A stretch of 64,000 nucleotides of DNA from Sphingobium nicotianae (lineage in GTDB: Bacteria; Pseudomonadota; Alphaproteobacteria; Sphingomonadales; Sphingomonadaceae). Both the position numbers and the translations under genes were made by a program. The stretch is taken from the NCBI RefSeq assembly GCF_018603885.1, contig NZ_JAHGAW010000009.1, forward strand, positions 171,600 through 235,599, read 5' to 3'. This document shows, piece after piece, positions 43,811 to 53,023 of the stretch; the stretch's first letter is position 1, and every line of letters begins with the position of its first letter. Under the pieces are notes generated by a model. It did no database searches and was not told where the DNA came from. It saw only the letters and a list, made by a program, of their open reading frames with translations.

Positions 43811-44707
43811 ATGCTTCTCGACGATCGCGAGCGAAGCGCCTTTCTCAGCGTTGCCAGCCATGGCAGCATCGGCCGCGCCTCGACCGCGCTGGGCATGAGC
43901 CAGCCGACTTTGAGCCGCATCATCAAGCGGATGGAGCAGAATCTTGGCGTCCCCTTGTTCGATCGGTTTGCGAGCGGCGTGGCGCTGACGGTCTATGGGG
44001 AATCGCTGCTGCCCTTCGCCAGCCGGATCGACCTGGAGGAGAAGCACGCGCGGGACGAGATCGGCCGCCTCAGGAGCGGCACGGCCGGCGTACTGCGCAT
44101 CGGATCGCAGCCGAGCCTCGGCATTGCGTTCCTACCGCCGATATTCGGCCGGATGATCCAGGAAGCGCCGGACCTGCGCATCGAGATGATGGAGGGGACG
44201 GCTGATCTGTTGACGCCTGCGCTCACGGGCCGAAAGATCGACGTGGTCGTCGGCGATATTCCCGAGGAAGAGGATGTCCAGAAGCTCGATGTCTTCATCG
44301 AGGACACCGGCTCGGTGATTGCGGCTGTCGATCACCCGATCCGGGCGAAGGGCGAACTCACAATGGCTGATCTGACCGGGCTTCCCTGGGTTTTGCCACC
44401 GAGAGGCAGCGATCCGCGCATCGCTTTCGAGCGTTATCTTGTGGGACTGGGCATCGCGCCGCCGCATATCGCGGTGGAGACCTGGTCGGTGTCGATGATG
44501 AAGGCCCTGATCACGGACTCCGGCTTCGTCAGCTGGTTACCACGCACGATTTATGCGGCGGAGGATCGGGCGGGCCTCATCGCGCCGCTCAACGTGCCGG
44601 GCATGGATGTGGTGCGGCGCAGTTTCATCTACCGGCGGCGCATAGGGCTGGTGCCGCCCGCCGTTGTTCGGTTCCTGGAAATCGCGCGGGCGGTGCTGAA
44701 GCGGTGA
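43811..44707 (+). CDS. LysR family transcriptional regulator
   Basis: A 298-residue regulator: winged helix-turn-helix at 1-60 (FLSVASHGSIGRASTALGMSQPTLSRIIKRMEQNLGVPLFDR), and a periplasmic-binding-protein-like effector domain from about 90 (GVLRIGSQPSLGIAFLPPIF). LysR regulators usually sense a pathway metabolite and activate a neighbouring operon. The next genes downstream, FMO and azoreductase, converge on it, so the target is not obvious. GGAGGACTCCC precedes the ATG. Confidence 0.9.
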   Translation: MLLDDRERSAFLSVASHGSIGRASTALGMSQPTLSRIIKRMEQNLGVPLFDRFASGVALTVYGESLLPFASRIDLEEKHARDEIGRLRSGTAGVLRIGSQPSLGIAFLPPIFGRMIQEAPDLRIEMMEGTADLLTPALTGRKIDVVVGDIPEEEDVQKLDVFIEDTGSVIAAVDHPIRAKGELTMADLTGLPWVLPPRGSDPRIAFERYLVGLGIAPPHIAVETWSVSMMKALITDSGFVSWLPRTIYAAEDRAGLIAPLNVPGMDVVRRSFIYRRRIGLVPPAVVRFLEIARAVLKR

Positions 44708-44828
44708 GGCGCATGTAAATCCGCTCTATCGCAGATGGGCGCCGAAGACGATCGAGGCCGTGACAGGGGAGCGAGTGCCGTCTTCCCCTCCACTAGCTTC
44801 CCCTCCACCAGCTTCGCCGCCCCCTCGC

Positions 44829-46070
44829 TCAGCCGCCCCAGCGGCCCATTGGCGCGAGGCCGAGCAGATGGCGGCCGAACGCCATGGCGGACGGATCATA
44901 TTCGTTGGCGATGTGGGAGCGGCCGGTATGGGCGTCGCGCCACATGCGCTGGATCGGGCTGTCCAGACGGACCGAGGAGCCGCCGGCCACAGCAAAGAGA
45001 CGATCGATCGTGCGGGTGCACAGCTCCTGCACATAGATGCCGGTCGCGCCGGCATTGGCGGTGAAGTCCTCGTCCGGCTCGATACCGGCGGTCGCGCGAT
45101 CGTCGATGCTCTTGATATAGTCCTCCCACAGCAAGGTACAGGCGCGCATCTCCAGCGTGGATTCCGCCAGGCGCATCGAGTTGGGCACCGAATTGGTCGG
45201 GATGCGGGTACCGGGGACCGTGCGGCCCTGCACTTTCTTGGTGATCATCTCCAGCATGGCGTCGGCAATGCCCAGGAACACCGGCGTGAGCGCGGTTCCG
45301 ATCGTGGCGCCATAGCCGGCGGTCCAGAGCGGGCCTTTGTGCAGTCCCTCGCCCTTGGTGTAGCGGTTGACCATCGCACCGCTCATTTCCATCCGATAGG
45401 CGGGAATGAACACGTCGTTGAGGACGAGGGTGCGGCTGGCGGTGCCGGCAAGGCCCATGACGTGCCAGTCGTCGTCAATCTCATAGTCCGAGCGCGGCAC
45501 CAGGCAGAAATAAGGCGTGCGGAACCGCTCGCGATTGCCGGGAGTGGATTGCGACAGGTCCGGTGCGCTGACGCCGATCATTGCCCATGTGGCGTTGACC
45601 GAACCGGACGAGAAGGGGAAGCGACCGGTGACGCGCAGGCCGCCATCGACGATCCTCGCGCGCGTGATGGGAAGACCGGAGGTGGAGGCGAGCGTGTCCG
45701 GTCCATCCGCCCAGAACTCGTCCTGCAGCTGGCGCGAGTAGAGGCTGGTGATGAACGGATGCGCGCACAGCACGCCGATCACCCAGGCGGTCGAGGGACA
45801 GACGCGCGCGACCATGCGGATCGCGCGCACCACCTCCAGGATGCTCTCCTCGGTGCCGCCATATTCCCTGGGCACATAGACGCGCCACATGCCAGCCTGG
45901 CGCAGCGCCTCGATGATCTCGTCGGATACGCGGCGGTCGCGGTCGGTTTCCGCCGCCAACTCAGCGATGCGGGGCAGCAGCGCGCCGACCCGGCTGGTCA
46001 AGGTGGAGCCGGGAGCCCAGTTCGCCGCGACATCGTCGAGCGGCAGGGCGGCTTTGGCAACGGTACTCAT
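44829..46070 (-). CDS. Acyl-CoA dehydrogenase-fold flavin-dependent monooxygenase
   Basis: A 413-residue member of the acyl-CoA dehydrogenase superfamily, resembling the oxygenase component of two-component hydroxylases (HsaA, HpaB-like group D, DszC). DRDRRVSDEIIEALRQAGMWRVYVPREYGGTE is the N-terminal helical domain, STAWVIGVLCAHP and GRFPFSSGSVNATW the flavin region, and WHVMGLAGTASRTLVLNDVFIPAYR the central sheet; HTGRSHIANEYDPSAMAFGRHLLG closes it. It would use reduced flavin and oxygen to hydroxylate an aromatic or thioether. The azoreductase gene 12 bases upstream could provide reduced FMN. Confidence 0.85.
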   Translation of the reverse strand: MSTVAKAALPLDDVAANWAPGSTLTSRVGALLPRIAELAAETDRDRRVSDEIIEALRQAGMWRVYVPREYGGTEESILEVVRAIRMVARVCPSTAWVIGVLCAHPFITSLYSRQLQDEFWADGPDTLASTSGLPITRARIVDGGLRVTGRFPFSSGSVNATWAMIGVSAPDLSQSTPGNRERFRTPYFCLVPRSDYEIDDDWHVMGLAGTASRTLVLNDVFIPAYRMEMSGAMVNRYTKGEGLHKGPLWTAGYGATIGTALTPVFLGIADAMLEMITKKVQGRTVPGTRIPTNSVPNSMRLAESTLEMRACTLLWEDYIKSIDDRATAGIEPDEDFTANAGATGIYVQELCTRTIDRLFAVAGGSSVRLDSPIQRMWRDAHTGRSHIANEYDPSAMAFGRHLLGLAPMGRWGG

Positions 46071-46082
46071 CGCTCGTCCCCC

Positions 46083-46691
46083 TCAGCCAGCGATCCAGGC
46101 GATCGTTTCACGCGCCTTCTCGATATAGGTCGGCGCTTCCTGCAGGCGCTGGCCTTCGGCGCGAATGAAGGTCACGTCGGTGATGCCGATGAGGCCCAGA
46201 TTGGCGCGGAGCAGCGGTTCCTGGAAATCCGCCGCGCTGGCCGGCGGCGCGCTATAGTCGCCGCCGCGCGAGAGAATGACGAACGCCTTCTTGTTCCAGA
46301 TCAGGCCCTTGTACTGGCCCTGCCCCGTGAACTTGAAGGTGCGGCCCGCCCGTGTCAGATGATCGATCCAGCTCTTGAGCTGGGTGGGCATCGACATGTT
46401 GTACATCGGGCAGCCGATGACGAGGATCTTGGCCGCCTCGACCTGCTGGATCAGCTTCTCCGACAGATCGACCGCCGCCTGGCCCGCGGGCGTCCGCTGC
46501 CCCTCCACCGTCATGAACCCCCGGATCGCGTCCGGCCCCCAATGCGGCACCGGATCACGCGCAAGGTCCAGTGTCTCAACCTCCGTCTCCGGATGGCTCG
46601 CCGCCCACGTCGCCACAAATTCATCGCTCAGCGTTCGCGTGATCGACCCATCCAAGTTCGGGCTCGACTGAATATGCAACAGCTTGGACAT
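46083..46691 (-). CDS. FMN-dependent NADH-azoreductase / quinone reductase
   Basis: A 202-residue flavodoxin-fold enzyme of the AzoR family, reducing azo dyes and quinones with NADH. LHIQSSPNLDGSITRTLSDEFV binds the FMN phosphate, ILVIGCPMYNMSMPTQLKSWIDHLTRAGRTFKFTGQG is the flavin and substrate loop, and ILSRGGDYS is the final flavin contact. First gene of a two-gene leftward operon with the FMO, consistent with a flavin-reductase role or protection against quinones. Confidence 0.9.
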   Translation of the reverse strand: MSKLLHIQSSPNLDGSITRTLSDEFVATWAASHPETEVETLDLARDPVPHWGPDAIRGFMTVEGQRTPAGQAAVDLSEKLIQQVEAAKILVIGCPMYNMSMPTQLKSWIDHLTRAGRTFKFTGQGQYKGLIWNKKAFVILSRGGDYSAPPASAADFQEPLLRANLGLIGITDVTFIRAEGQRLQEAPTYIEKARETIAWIAG

Positions 46692-47205
46692 CTTCCCTCC
46701 TGATCGGTCCGGCCGACCGGCCCCATGGCTGATCGGGCACGGCGGCAGGGCACTTCGCGAAACCGATCGCGCTTCCCGAATGCCTATTGGCGATCAAGCA
46801 GAGCCTTTCGGAGCGATCCTTGTCTATTACAGAATCGAACCACGACCATACCAGGCGAGTATCCCTTCGCGTGGGGGGGCGGAGCGGGCGTCGTGCCGCG
46901 CCGAGATAAATTGACCTCGTCAACCAACTGTGCGACCTCTTCAGGGCAGAGCAGGCGGAAATCGAAAATTTTAGTATTTTAATTCAGAATGATGGGTTGA
47001 TATTTCGGAGTTGAGACTCGCTGCTCTGCCTCAATGCAATTTTCCGGAGCAGGCAATTTTTTCCCGGCAGGGGCGATTAGGATGCAGCCAGGCTCGAAAC
47101 GGGCCGGATAAAGAAAGAGACCGGGGTGGAGGGAAGAGCGTCGGCCATGCTGACACCATATCGAGCCTGTTGCCGCGTGCCTGCCGGCGACCGCGAGGCG
47201 CATCC
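46692..47205. other. Divergent control region, azoreductase / yejA
   Basis: Over 500 bases with no convincing gene. It has an A+T-rich stretch at 46962-47012 (AAAATTTTAGTATTTTAATT) and GATCGGTCCGGCCGACCGG near 46702. The frame extending upstream of yejA lacks homology and is not taken as coding. Confidence 0.5.
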
Positions 47206-49095
47206 ATGATATGGCGCTCGGCCGTCGGACGCTTTCGGGGCCTCATCGCGCTCGGCGTGCTCGTTTCGCTGACCACATCGGTCCCCGCCGCAGACACAGG
47301 GGTCACCACCAGCTACGGTTTCGCGGCCTTCGGCTCACTCAAATATCCGGCGGGCTTCAAGAATTTCGACTATGTGAATCCGGACGCGCCCAAGGGGGGC
47401 GTGTTCCGCTCCGGTACGCCCGGTTACTATGACAGCTTCAACATCGTGTCGGTCATGGGCTTTCCGCCACTGGGGCTGGAGCAGCTGGTCTTCGACAAGC
47501 TGATGGTGCGCAGCCTGGACGAGCCGGCCTCGCAATATGGCCTGCTCGCCGAGACGATCAGCTATCCCAAGGATCTCAGTTGGGTCGAATATAGGCTGCG
47601 CGCCGATGCGAAGTTCAGTGACGGCAAGCCGGTGACGCCGGAGGATGTGATCTTCTCGGTCCATGTCGCGCAGACATCCGGCCGGCCGCTGATGCGTCGC
47701 ACCGGAACGCCGGTGAAGGCGGTGTTCAAGACCGGGCCGCGCAGCGTGCGCATGGTCCTGATCCGCAAGAACAGCCCGACGACGCTCGCCGCGGTGGGGG
47801 AGCTCACCGTCCTGCCCGAGCATTTCTACCGCCACACCGATTTCACCAAGGCGACGATGCAAATTCCGGTCGGCAGCGGACCCTATCGCATCAAGAGCTT
47901 CGTGCCCGGCCGCTCGGTCTATTTCGAGCGGCGCGCCGATTACTGGGGGAAGGACCGGCCGACGGCGCGCGGGCGCTACAATATGGACATACGCTACGAC
48001 TGGTATCGCGATACCTCGGTCTATACCGAAGCGTTCCTGGCCGGGGACTACGACTTCCGCTCCGACATGTCGGCGCTGCGCTGGGACCGCGAGGCGACCT
48101 TGCCGGCCTTCAAGCGCGGCGACCTCATCCGCGCCTATATCCGCTACAAGACGCCGATCTCCTATCAGGGGATCGTGCTCAACACGCGCAACCCCTTCTT
48201 CCAGGATCGGCGTGTGCGTCAGGCGATGCTGCACGCCTTCGATTATGAGTGGTTCCAGCGGAACATTCTTCACGGCTATCATGGCCGGGTCTCGAATTAT
48301 TTCGAGAATAGCGATTTCGACATCAAGGGGCCGCCGACGCCCGGCGAGCGCAAGCTGCTCGATCCCTGGCGCGACAAGCTGCCGGCGGACGTCTTCGCCG
48401 CACCCCGGCCGCTGCCGGTGCTCGGCGATCGGACGCGGCAGCGCGCGAACCTCCTGGAGGCCGCGCGGCTGATCAAGGCGGCGGGCTATCCGATCGAGAA
48501 TATGCGGCTGGTCGACACGAAGACCCGCAAGCCGATCCAGCTCGACCTGATGCTCGGCTATGGCGTGGCGCAGGAGAAATATATCACCCAGTTTTTGCGG
48601 AATCTCGATCGGCTGGGGATTAAGGTCGACATCAAACTCTACGATAATTCGACCGTTCGCCAGTTCACTGCGCGCTATGACTATGACCTGCGCATTTCGG
48701 TGCCGAACATTCCGGCGCTGATCTCGCCGGGGAGCGAGATGCGCAACGAATGGGCCTCGGACGGGCGGACGCGGATCGACTCCCGCAACCTCGCCGGCGT
48801 GGCCGATCCGGTGGTGGACGACATGCTCGACAAGCTGATCGCCGCGCAGGACCGCGAGAGCGTGGTCAATGCGATGCGGGCGCTCAACCGGGTGCTGGTG
48901 GCGGGCACTTACACGATCCCGATGCAGCATGTGTATCCGGCACCGACCGGCGTGCAGCCCTTCACCTACTGGAACAAGTTCGGCCGGCCCAGGATCGATC
49001 CCACCAACAATTTCCCGCTCTTCACGCTCGATACCTGGTGGATCGACAAGGACAAGCAGGCGGCGCTGCGCAAACGGCTGGGGAAGGACATATGA
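47206..49095 (+). CDS. yejA: ABC transporter substrate-binding protein, YejA-like
   Basis: A 629-residue periplasmic binding protein of solute-binding family 5 with a signal peptide (RFRGLIALGVLVSLTTSVPA). YGFAAFGSLKYPAGFKNFDYVNPDAPKGG is the hallmark of YejA, which feeds oligopeptides and microcin C-type peptides to YejBEF. Later parts include FSDGKPVTPEDVIFSVH and TRNPFFQDRRVRQAMLHAFDYEW. GCGAGGCG precedes the ATG at 47206. The stop overlaps the start of yejB. Confidence 0.9.
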   Translation: MIWRSAVGRFRGLIALGVLVSLTTSVPAADTGVTTSYGFAAFGSLKYPAGFKNFDYVNPDAPKGGVFRSGTPGYYDSFNIVSVMGFPPLGLEQLVFDKLMVRSLDEPASQYGLLAETISYPKDLSWVEYRLRADAKFSDGKPVTPEDVIFSVHVAQTSGRPLMRRTGTPVKAVFKTGPRSVRMVLIRKNSPTTLAAVGELTVLPEHFYRHTDFTKATMQIPVGSGPYRIKSFVPGRSVYFERRADYWGKDRPTARGRYNMDIRYDWYRDTSVYTEAFLAGDYDFRSDMSALRWDREATLPAFKRGDLIRAYIRYKTPISYQGIVLNTRNPFFQDRRVRQAMLHAFDYEWFQRNILHGYHGRVSNYFENSDFDIKGPPTPGERKLLDPWRDKLPADVFAAPRPLPVLGDRTRQRANLLEAARLIKAAGYPIENMRLVDTKTRKPIQLDLMLGYGVAQEKYITQFLRNLDRLGIKVDIKLYDNSTVRQFTARYDYDLRISVPNIPALISPGSEMRNEWASDGRTRIDSRNLAGVADPVVDDMLDKLIAAQDRESVVNAMRALNRVLVAGTYTIPMQHVYPAPTGVQPFTYWNKFGRPRIDPTNNFPLFTLDTWWIDKDKQAALRKRLGKDI

Positions 49096-50174
49096 GCGGA
49101 ATCTGGGGCTACACCCTGCGCCGACTGCTGTTCATGATCCCGACCCTGATCGGCATCGTGACCATCGCCTTCGTCATCATCCAGTTCGTGCCAGGTGGGC
49201 CGATCGACCAGATCGCGGCGCGCATGTCCGGCGAGGGGACCTCGGCGACGGCGAATTTCGATGGCTCCAATCCCTCCGGACCGACGGACGGAAGCGGCGC
49301 GACGACCAGCGGCCTGCCGCCCGAAGTCGCCAAGCAGCTGGAGAAGCTCTACGGCTTCGACCGGCCGGTGCATGAGCGCTACTTCAAGATGCTGAAGGAT
49401 TTCGCGACCTTCGACCTCGGCACCAGCTACTACAAGGATGAGAAGGTCATCGACCTCATCAAATCGAAGATGCCGGTGTCGATCTCGCTGGGCTTCTGGA
49501 CGATCCTGCTCACCTACCTGATCTCGATCCCGCTCGGCATCCGCAAGGCGGTGCGCGTGGGGACGGCGTTCGACAACTGGACGAGCTTCCTGATCATCGT
49601 GGGCTATGCGATTCCGGCCTTCCTGTTCGCGATCCTGCTGGTCGTATTCTTCGCCGGCGGCAATTACTGGAACATCTTCCCGGCGCGCGGGCTGACGTCT
49701 GATAATTGGGACGATCTCTCGATGATGGGGAAGATCGGCGACTATTTCTGGCACATCACCCTGCCGATCCTCGCCATCTCGATCGGCTCGTTCGCCAATC
49801 TCACGATGCTCTGCAAGAACTCGGTGCTCGACGAGATCAACAAGCAATATGTGACGACGGCGCGCGCCAAGGGGCTGGGCGAGACGCAGGTGCTCTATGG
49901 GCATGTGTTCCGCAATGCGATGATGATCGTGGTGGCGGGCTTTCCCCATGCCTTCATCACCGTGCTGTTCGCCTCCTCGCTGCTGATCGAGGTGATCTTC
50001 TCGCTCGACGGCATCGGCCTGCTGAGCTTCGAGGCGGCGATGAACCGCGACTATCCGGTGATGCTCGGCTCGCTGTTCGTCTTCTCGCTGCTGGGGCTCG
50101 TCGCCAACCTGATCGGTGACATCTGCTATGTGCTCGTCGATCCGCGCATCGACTTCGAAAGGCGGGACGTCTGA
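49092..50174 (+). CDS. yejB: Peptide ABC transporter permease, YejB-like
   Basis: A 360-residue inner-membrane permease of the DppB/OppB type. TLRRLLFMIPTLIGIVTIAFVIIQFVPGGP is the first helix and its loop. The long insert after it (GEGTSATANFDGSNPSGPTDGSGATTSGLP) is Gly/Ser-rich and divergent. EINKQYVTTARAKGLGETQVLYGHVFRNA is the EAA loop that contacts the ATPase. The start overlaps the yejA stop (ATGA) and the stop overlaps yejE by one base. Confidence 0.92.
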   Translation: MSGIWGYTLRRLLFMIPTLIGIVTIAFVIIQFVPGGPIDQIAARMSGEGTSATANFDGSNPSGPTDGSGATTSGLPPEVAKQLEKLYGFDRPVHERYFKMLKDFATFDLGTSYYKDEKVIDLIKSKMPVSISLGFWTILLTYLISIPLGIRKAVRVGTAFDNWTSFLIIVGYAIPAFLFAILLVVFFAGGNYWNIFPARGLTSDNWDDLSMMGKIGDYFWHITLPILAISIGSFANLTMLCKNSVLDEINKQYVTTARAKGLGETQVLYGHVFRNAMMIVVAGFPHAFITVLFASSLLIEVIFSLDGIGLLSFEAAMNRDYPVMLGSLFVFSLLGLVANLIGDICYVLVDPRIDFERRDV

Positions 50175-51250
50175 TGAACGCCGAAGCCCCCGCCATCGCG
50201 CCGGCCGACGAGCCGGCCGTCCGCTTCTTCCGCGTGACGCCGCTCACCCGGCGGCGCTGGGCGAATTTCAGGGCGCACAAGCGCGGTTACTGGAGCTTGT
50301 GGATCTTCATCACGCTCTATCTCGTCTCGCTCTGCGCCGAGCTGGTGGCGAACGACCGGCCTTTGCTCGTCTGGCATGACGGGGCCGTCTATGCGCCGGC
50401 CTTCAAGGCCTATCCCGAGACGGCGTTCGGCGGCCAGTTCGAGACGGAAGCGGACTATAGCGACCCGGTCGTCCAGCAGCTCATCGCCAGGGACGGCTGG
50501 GCGATCTGGCCGATCATTCCGTTCGGCTATCGCACGATCGATTATGACACGGACCAGCCGCTGCCGGTCGGTCCGTCGAGCCGGCACTGGCTGGGCACGG
50601 ACGATCAGGGGCGCGACGTGCTGGCGCGGCTGATCTACGGCTTTCGCCTGTCGGTGACGTTCGGGCTGCTGTTGACGGTCTTCAGCTCGGTGATCGGCAT
50701 CACGGCCGGCGCGATCCAGGGCTTTTTCGGCGGCTGGACCGATCTGCTGCTGCAGCGCGCGATCGAGATCTTCCAGAGCCTGCCTCTGCTCTATTTGCTG
50801 ATCATCGTCAGCACGATGGTGCAGCCCGGCTTCTTCACGCTGATGGGCGTGCTGTTGCTGTTCAGCTGGATGGCGCTGGTGCGCGTGGTGCGCGCCGAGT
50901 TCCTGCGTGCGCGCAACCTCGAATATGTCCGCGCGGCGCGGGCGCTGGGGCTGAAGAACAGCAAGATCATGTTCAAGCATATCCTGCCCAACGCGATGGT
51001 CGCGACGATCACCTTCCTGCCGTTCGTGCTCAACGCCTCGATCACGACACTGACCTCGCTCGATTTTCTGGGCTTCGGTCTGCCGCGCGGATCGCCGTCG
51101 CTGGGCGAGTTGCTCAGCCAGGCGCGCAACAATCTCAATGCGCCCTGGCTCGGCATTGCCGGCTTCTCGGTGATGGCGATCATGCTCTCTTTGCTCATCT
51201 TCATCGGGGAGGCGGTGCGCGACGCCTTCGATCCCCGGAGGTCGGCATGA
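50174..51250 (+). CDS. yejE: Peptide ABC transporter permease, YejE-like
   Basis: A 358-residue permease of the DppC/OppC type. FRVTPLTRRRWANFRAHKRGYWSLWIFITLYLVSLCAE is the cytoplasmic head and first helix typical of YejE. HWLGTDDQGRDVLARLIYGFRLSVTFGLLLT starts the core domain, and NLEYVRAARALGLKNSKIMFKHILPNA is the EAA loop. FDPRRSA closes the protein. Overlaps both neighbours (TGATG with yejB, ATGA with yejF). Confidence 0.93.
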   Translation: MNAEAPAIAPADEPAVRFFRVTPLTRRRWANFRAHKRGYWSLWIFITLYLVSLCAELVANDRPLLVWHDGAVYAPAFKAYPETAFGGQFETEADYSDPVVQQLIARDGWAIWPIIPFGYRTIDYDTDQPLPVGPSSRHWLGTDDQGRDVLARLIYGFRLSVTFGLLLTVFSSVIGITAGAIQGFFGGWTDLLLQRAIEIFQSLPLLYLLIIVSTMVQPGFFTLMGVLLLFSWMALVRVVRAEFLRARNLEYVRAARALGLKNSKIMFKHILPNAMVATITFLPFVLNASITTLTSLDFLGFGLPRGSPSLGELLSQARNNLNAPWLGIAGFSVMAIMLSLLIFIGEAVRDAFDPRRSA

Positions 51251-52884
51251 GCGATCTGCCGCTGCTGGAGGTCGAGGATCTCGGCGTCAATTTCCGCTCG
51301 GAAGGGCGGATCGTCGAGGCGGTCAAGGGCGCATCCTTCACCCTGCGGCGTGGCGAGACGCTGTCGCTGGTCGGCGAGAGCGGATCGGGCAAGTCGACGG
51401 CGGCCATGTCGATCATGCAATTGTTGCCCTATCCGATCGCCTCGCATCCCACCGGGTCGATCCGGCTCGACGGGCTGGAACTGGTCGGCGCGGACGACCG
51501 GACGATGCGCCGGGTGCGCGGCCACCGCATCGCGCTGGTGCCGCAGGAGCCGCTGACTTCGCTCAATCCGCTGCACACGATCGACCGGCAGATCGTGGAG
51601 TCGATCCGGCTCCACCAGCCCGGCATCGCCAGGGAGGCGGCGCTCGCCCGCACGCTCGAGCTGCTCAAGCTGGTCGGCCTGCGTGACGCCGAGAACCGGA
51701 TCAAGTCCTATCCCCATGAGCTCTCCGGCGGGCAGCGTCAGCGCGTGATGATCGCCATGGCGCTCGCCAACGAGCCGGACCTGTTGATCGCGGATGAGCC
51801 GACCACGGCGCTTGATGTCACCGTGCAGGCGCAGGTACTCGACCTGCTGCAGAGCCTGCAGAAGAAGCTCGGCATGGCGATGTTGCTGATCACGCATGAT
51901 CTGGGGATCGTCCGCAAGATGGCCGAGCGGGTCTGTGTGATGACCGACGGCGTGATCGTCGAGGCGGGGAGGACTGCGGAGGTGTTCGACAATCCGCAGC
52001 ATGCCTATACCAAGAAGCTGCTCGATGCCGAGCCGCGCGGGCGGCCGCTGCCGGTCGCCGAGGACGTGCCGGTCGTGGTCGGCGCCGACGATCTCAAGGT
52101 GCATTTCCCGATCAAGGGCTGGTTCGGCAAGCCGCGCGCCTTCGTGAAGGCGGTCGACGGCGTCTCGCTCAGGATAAGGCGCGGCAAGACGCTGGGCGTG
52201 GTCGGCGAATCCGGCTCTGGCAAGAGCACGATGGGACTGGCCCTGCTGCGCCTGATCCGCAGCCAGGGCGGGATCAGCTTCGGCGACGAGCGCATCGACG
52301 GACGCAACACCAGGGATATGCGCTCGCTGCGCAGCCGCATGCAGATCGTGTTCCAGGATCCGTTCGCATCCTTGAGCCCGCGCCTCACCATCGCGCAGAT
52401 CATCGAGGAAGGGCTGATCAGCTACCGGCCCGATCTCGACCGGACGGCGCGGCGGCAGGCGGTGCGGCAGATGCTCGACGAGGTCGGCCTGCGCGGCAAC
52501 ATCCTCGACCGCTATCCGCACGAATTCTCCGGCGGCCAGCGCCAGCGCATCGCGATTGCCCGCGCGATCATCCTCAAGCCCGAGTTCGTCGTGCTCGACG
52601 AGCCGACCTCGGCGCTCGACATGTCCGTGCAGGGCCAGATCGTCGACCTGCTGCGCGACCTGCAGGAGAAGCATGGCCTCACCTACCTGTTCATCAGCCA
52701 CGATCTCAAGGTCGTGCGCGCCCTCGCGCATGACGTCGTGGTGATGAAGGACGGCCAGATCGTCGAGCATGGTCCGGCCCACCAGATCTTCGAATCTGCC
52801 TCAAGCACATACACCAAGGACCTGATCAGCGCGGCCTTTCATCTCCGCGCGCGAGACGCGGTTGCGGTAGCCGTAACAACATGA
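51247..52884 (+). CDS. yejF: Peptide ABC transporter ATPase with two fused NBDs, YejF-like
   Basis: A 545-residue protein with two complete ATP-binding domains: Walker A GESGSGKS twice (about 41 and 320), signatures LSGGQRQRVMIAMAL and FSGGQRQRIAIARAI, and Walker B LLIADEPTTALD and FVVLDEPTSALD. This DppD-DppF fusion is the normal form of YejF. With yejABE it makes a full importer for peptides or peptide-like compounds. The C-terminus ADAVAVAVTT-like tail extends slightly beyond family end. Confidence 0.93.
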   Translation: MSDLPLLEVEDLGVNFRSEGRIVEAVKGASFTLRRGETLSLVGESGSGKSTAAMSIMQLLPYPIASHPTGSIRLDGLELVGADDRTMRRVRGHRIALVPQEPLTSLNPLHTIDRQIVESIRLHQPGIAREAALARTLELLKLVGLRDAENRIKSYPHELSGGQRQRVMIAMALANEPDLLIADEPTTALDVTVQAQVLDLLQSLQKKLGMAMLLITHDLGIVRKMAERVCVMTDGVIVEAGRTAEVFDNPQHAYTKKLLDAEPRGRPLPVAEDVPVVVGADDLKVHFPIKGWFGKPRAFVKAVDGVSLRIRRGKTLGVVGESGSGKSTMGLALLRLIRSQGGISFGDERIDGRNTRDMRSLRSRMQIVFQDPFASLSPRLTIAQIIEEGLISYRPDLDRTARRQAVRQMLDEVGLRGNILDRYPHEFSGGQRQRIAIARAIILKPEFVVLDEPTSALDMSVQGQIVDLLRDLQEKHGLTYLFISHDLKVVRALAHDVVVMKDGQIVEHGPAHQIFESASSTYTKDLISAAFHLRARDAVAVAVTT

Positions 52885-52911
52885 CCCAAAGCGACACTTG
52901 AATGTCATTTT

Positions 52912-52965
52912 TCCGAACTCCATCCGGTATGGCGCGATTGACGGGCCGTCTGGTTCGCATATCAT
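52912..52965 (+). promoter_or_regulatory. Promoter and operator boxes of third AraC gene
   Basis: TTGACG (52938-52943), 16 bases, TATCAT (52960-52965). Upstream are TCCGAAC (52912) and ATCCGGTA (52922), spaced 11 bases. Same -10, spacer length and box position as at 32299-32368, where the two boxes are 22 bases apart. Confidence 0.6.
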
Positions 52966-53023
52966 GACCAGCAGGAGAGGTGCCGGGAGCCTGGACACAG
53001 GTCCCTGACCGAGGACAAGACCA

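Noticed and set aside
52881..52917. Rho-independent terminator after yejF
   Set aside because: GACA...TGTC followed by ATTTTT has only a 4-base stem and overlaps the operator boxes of the AraC gene; too weak to list.
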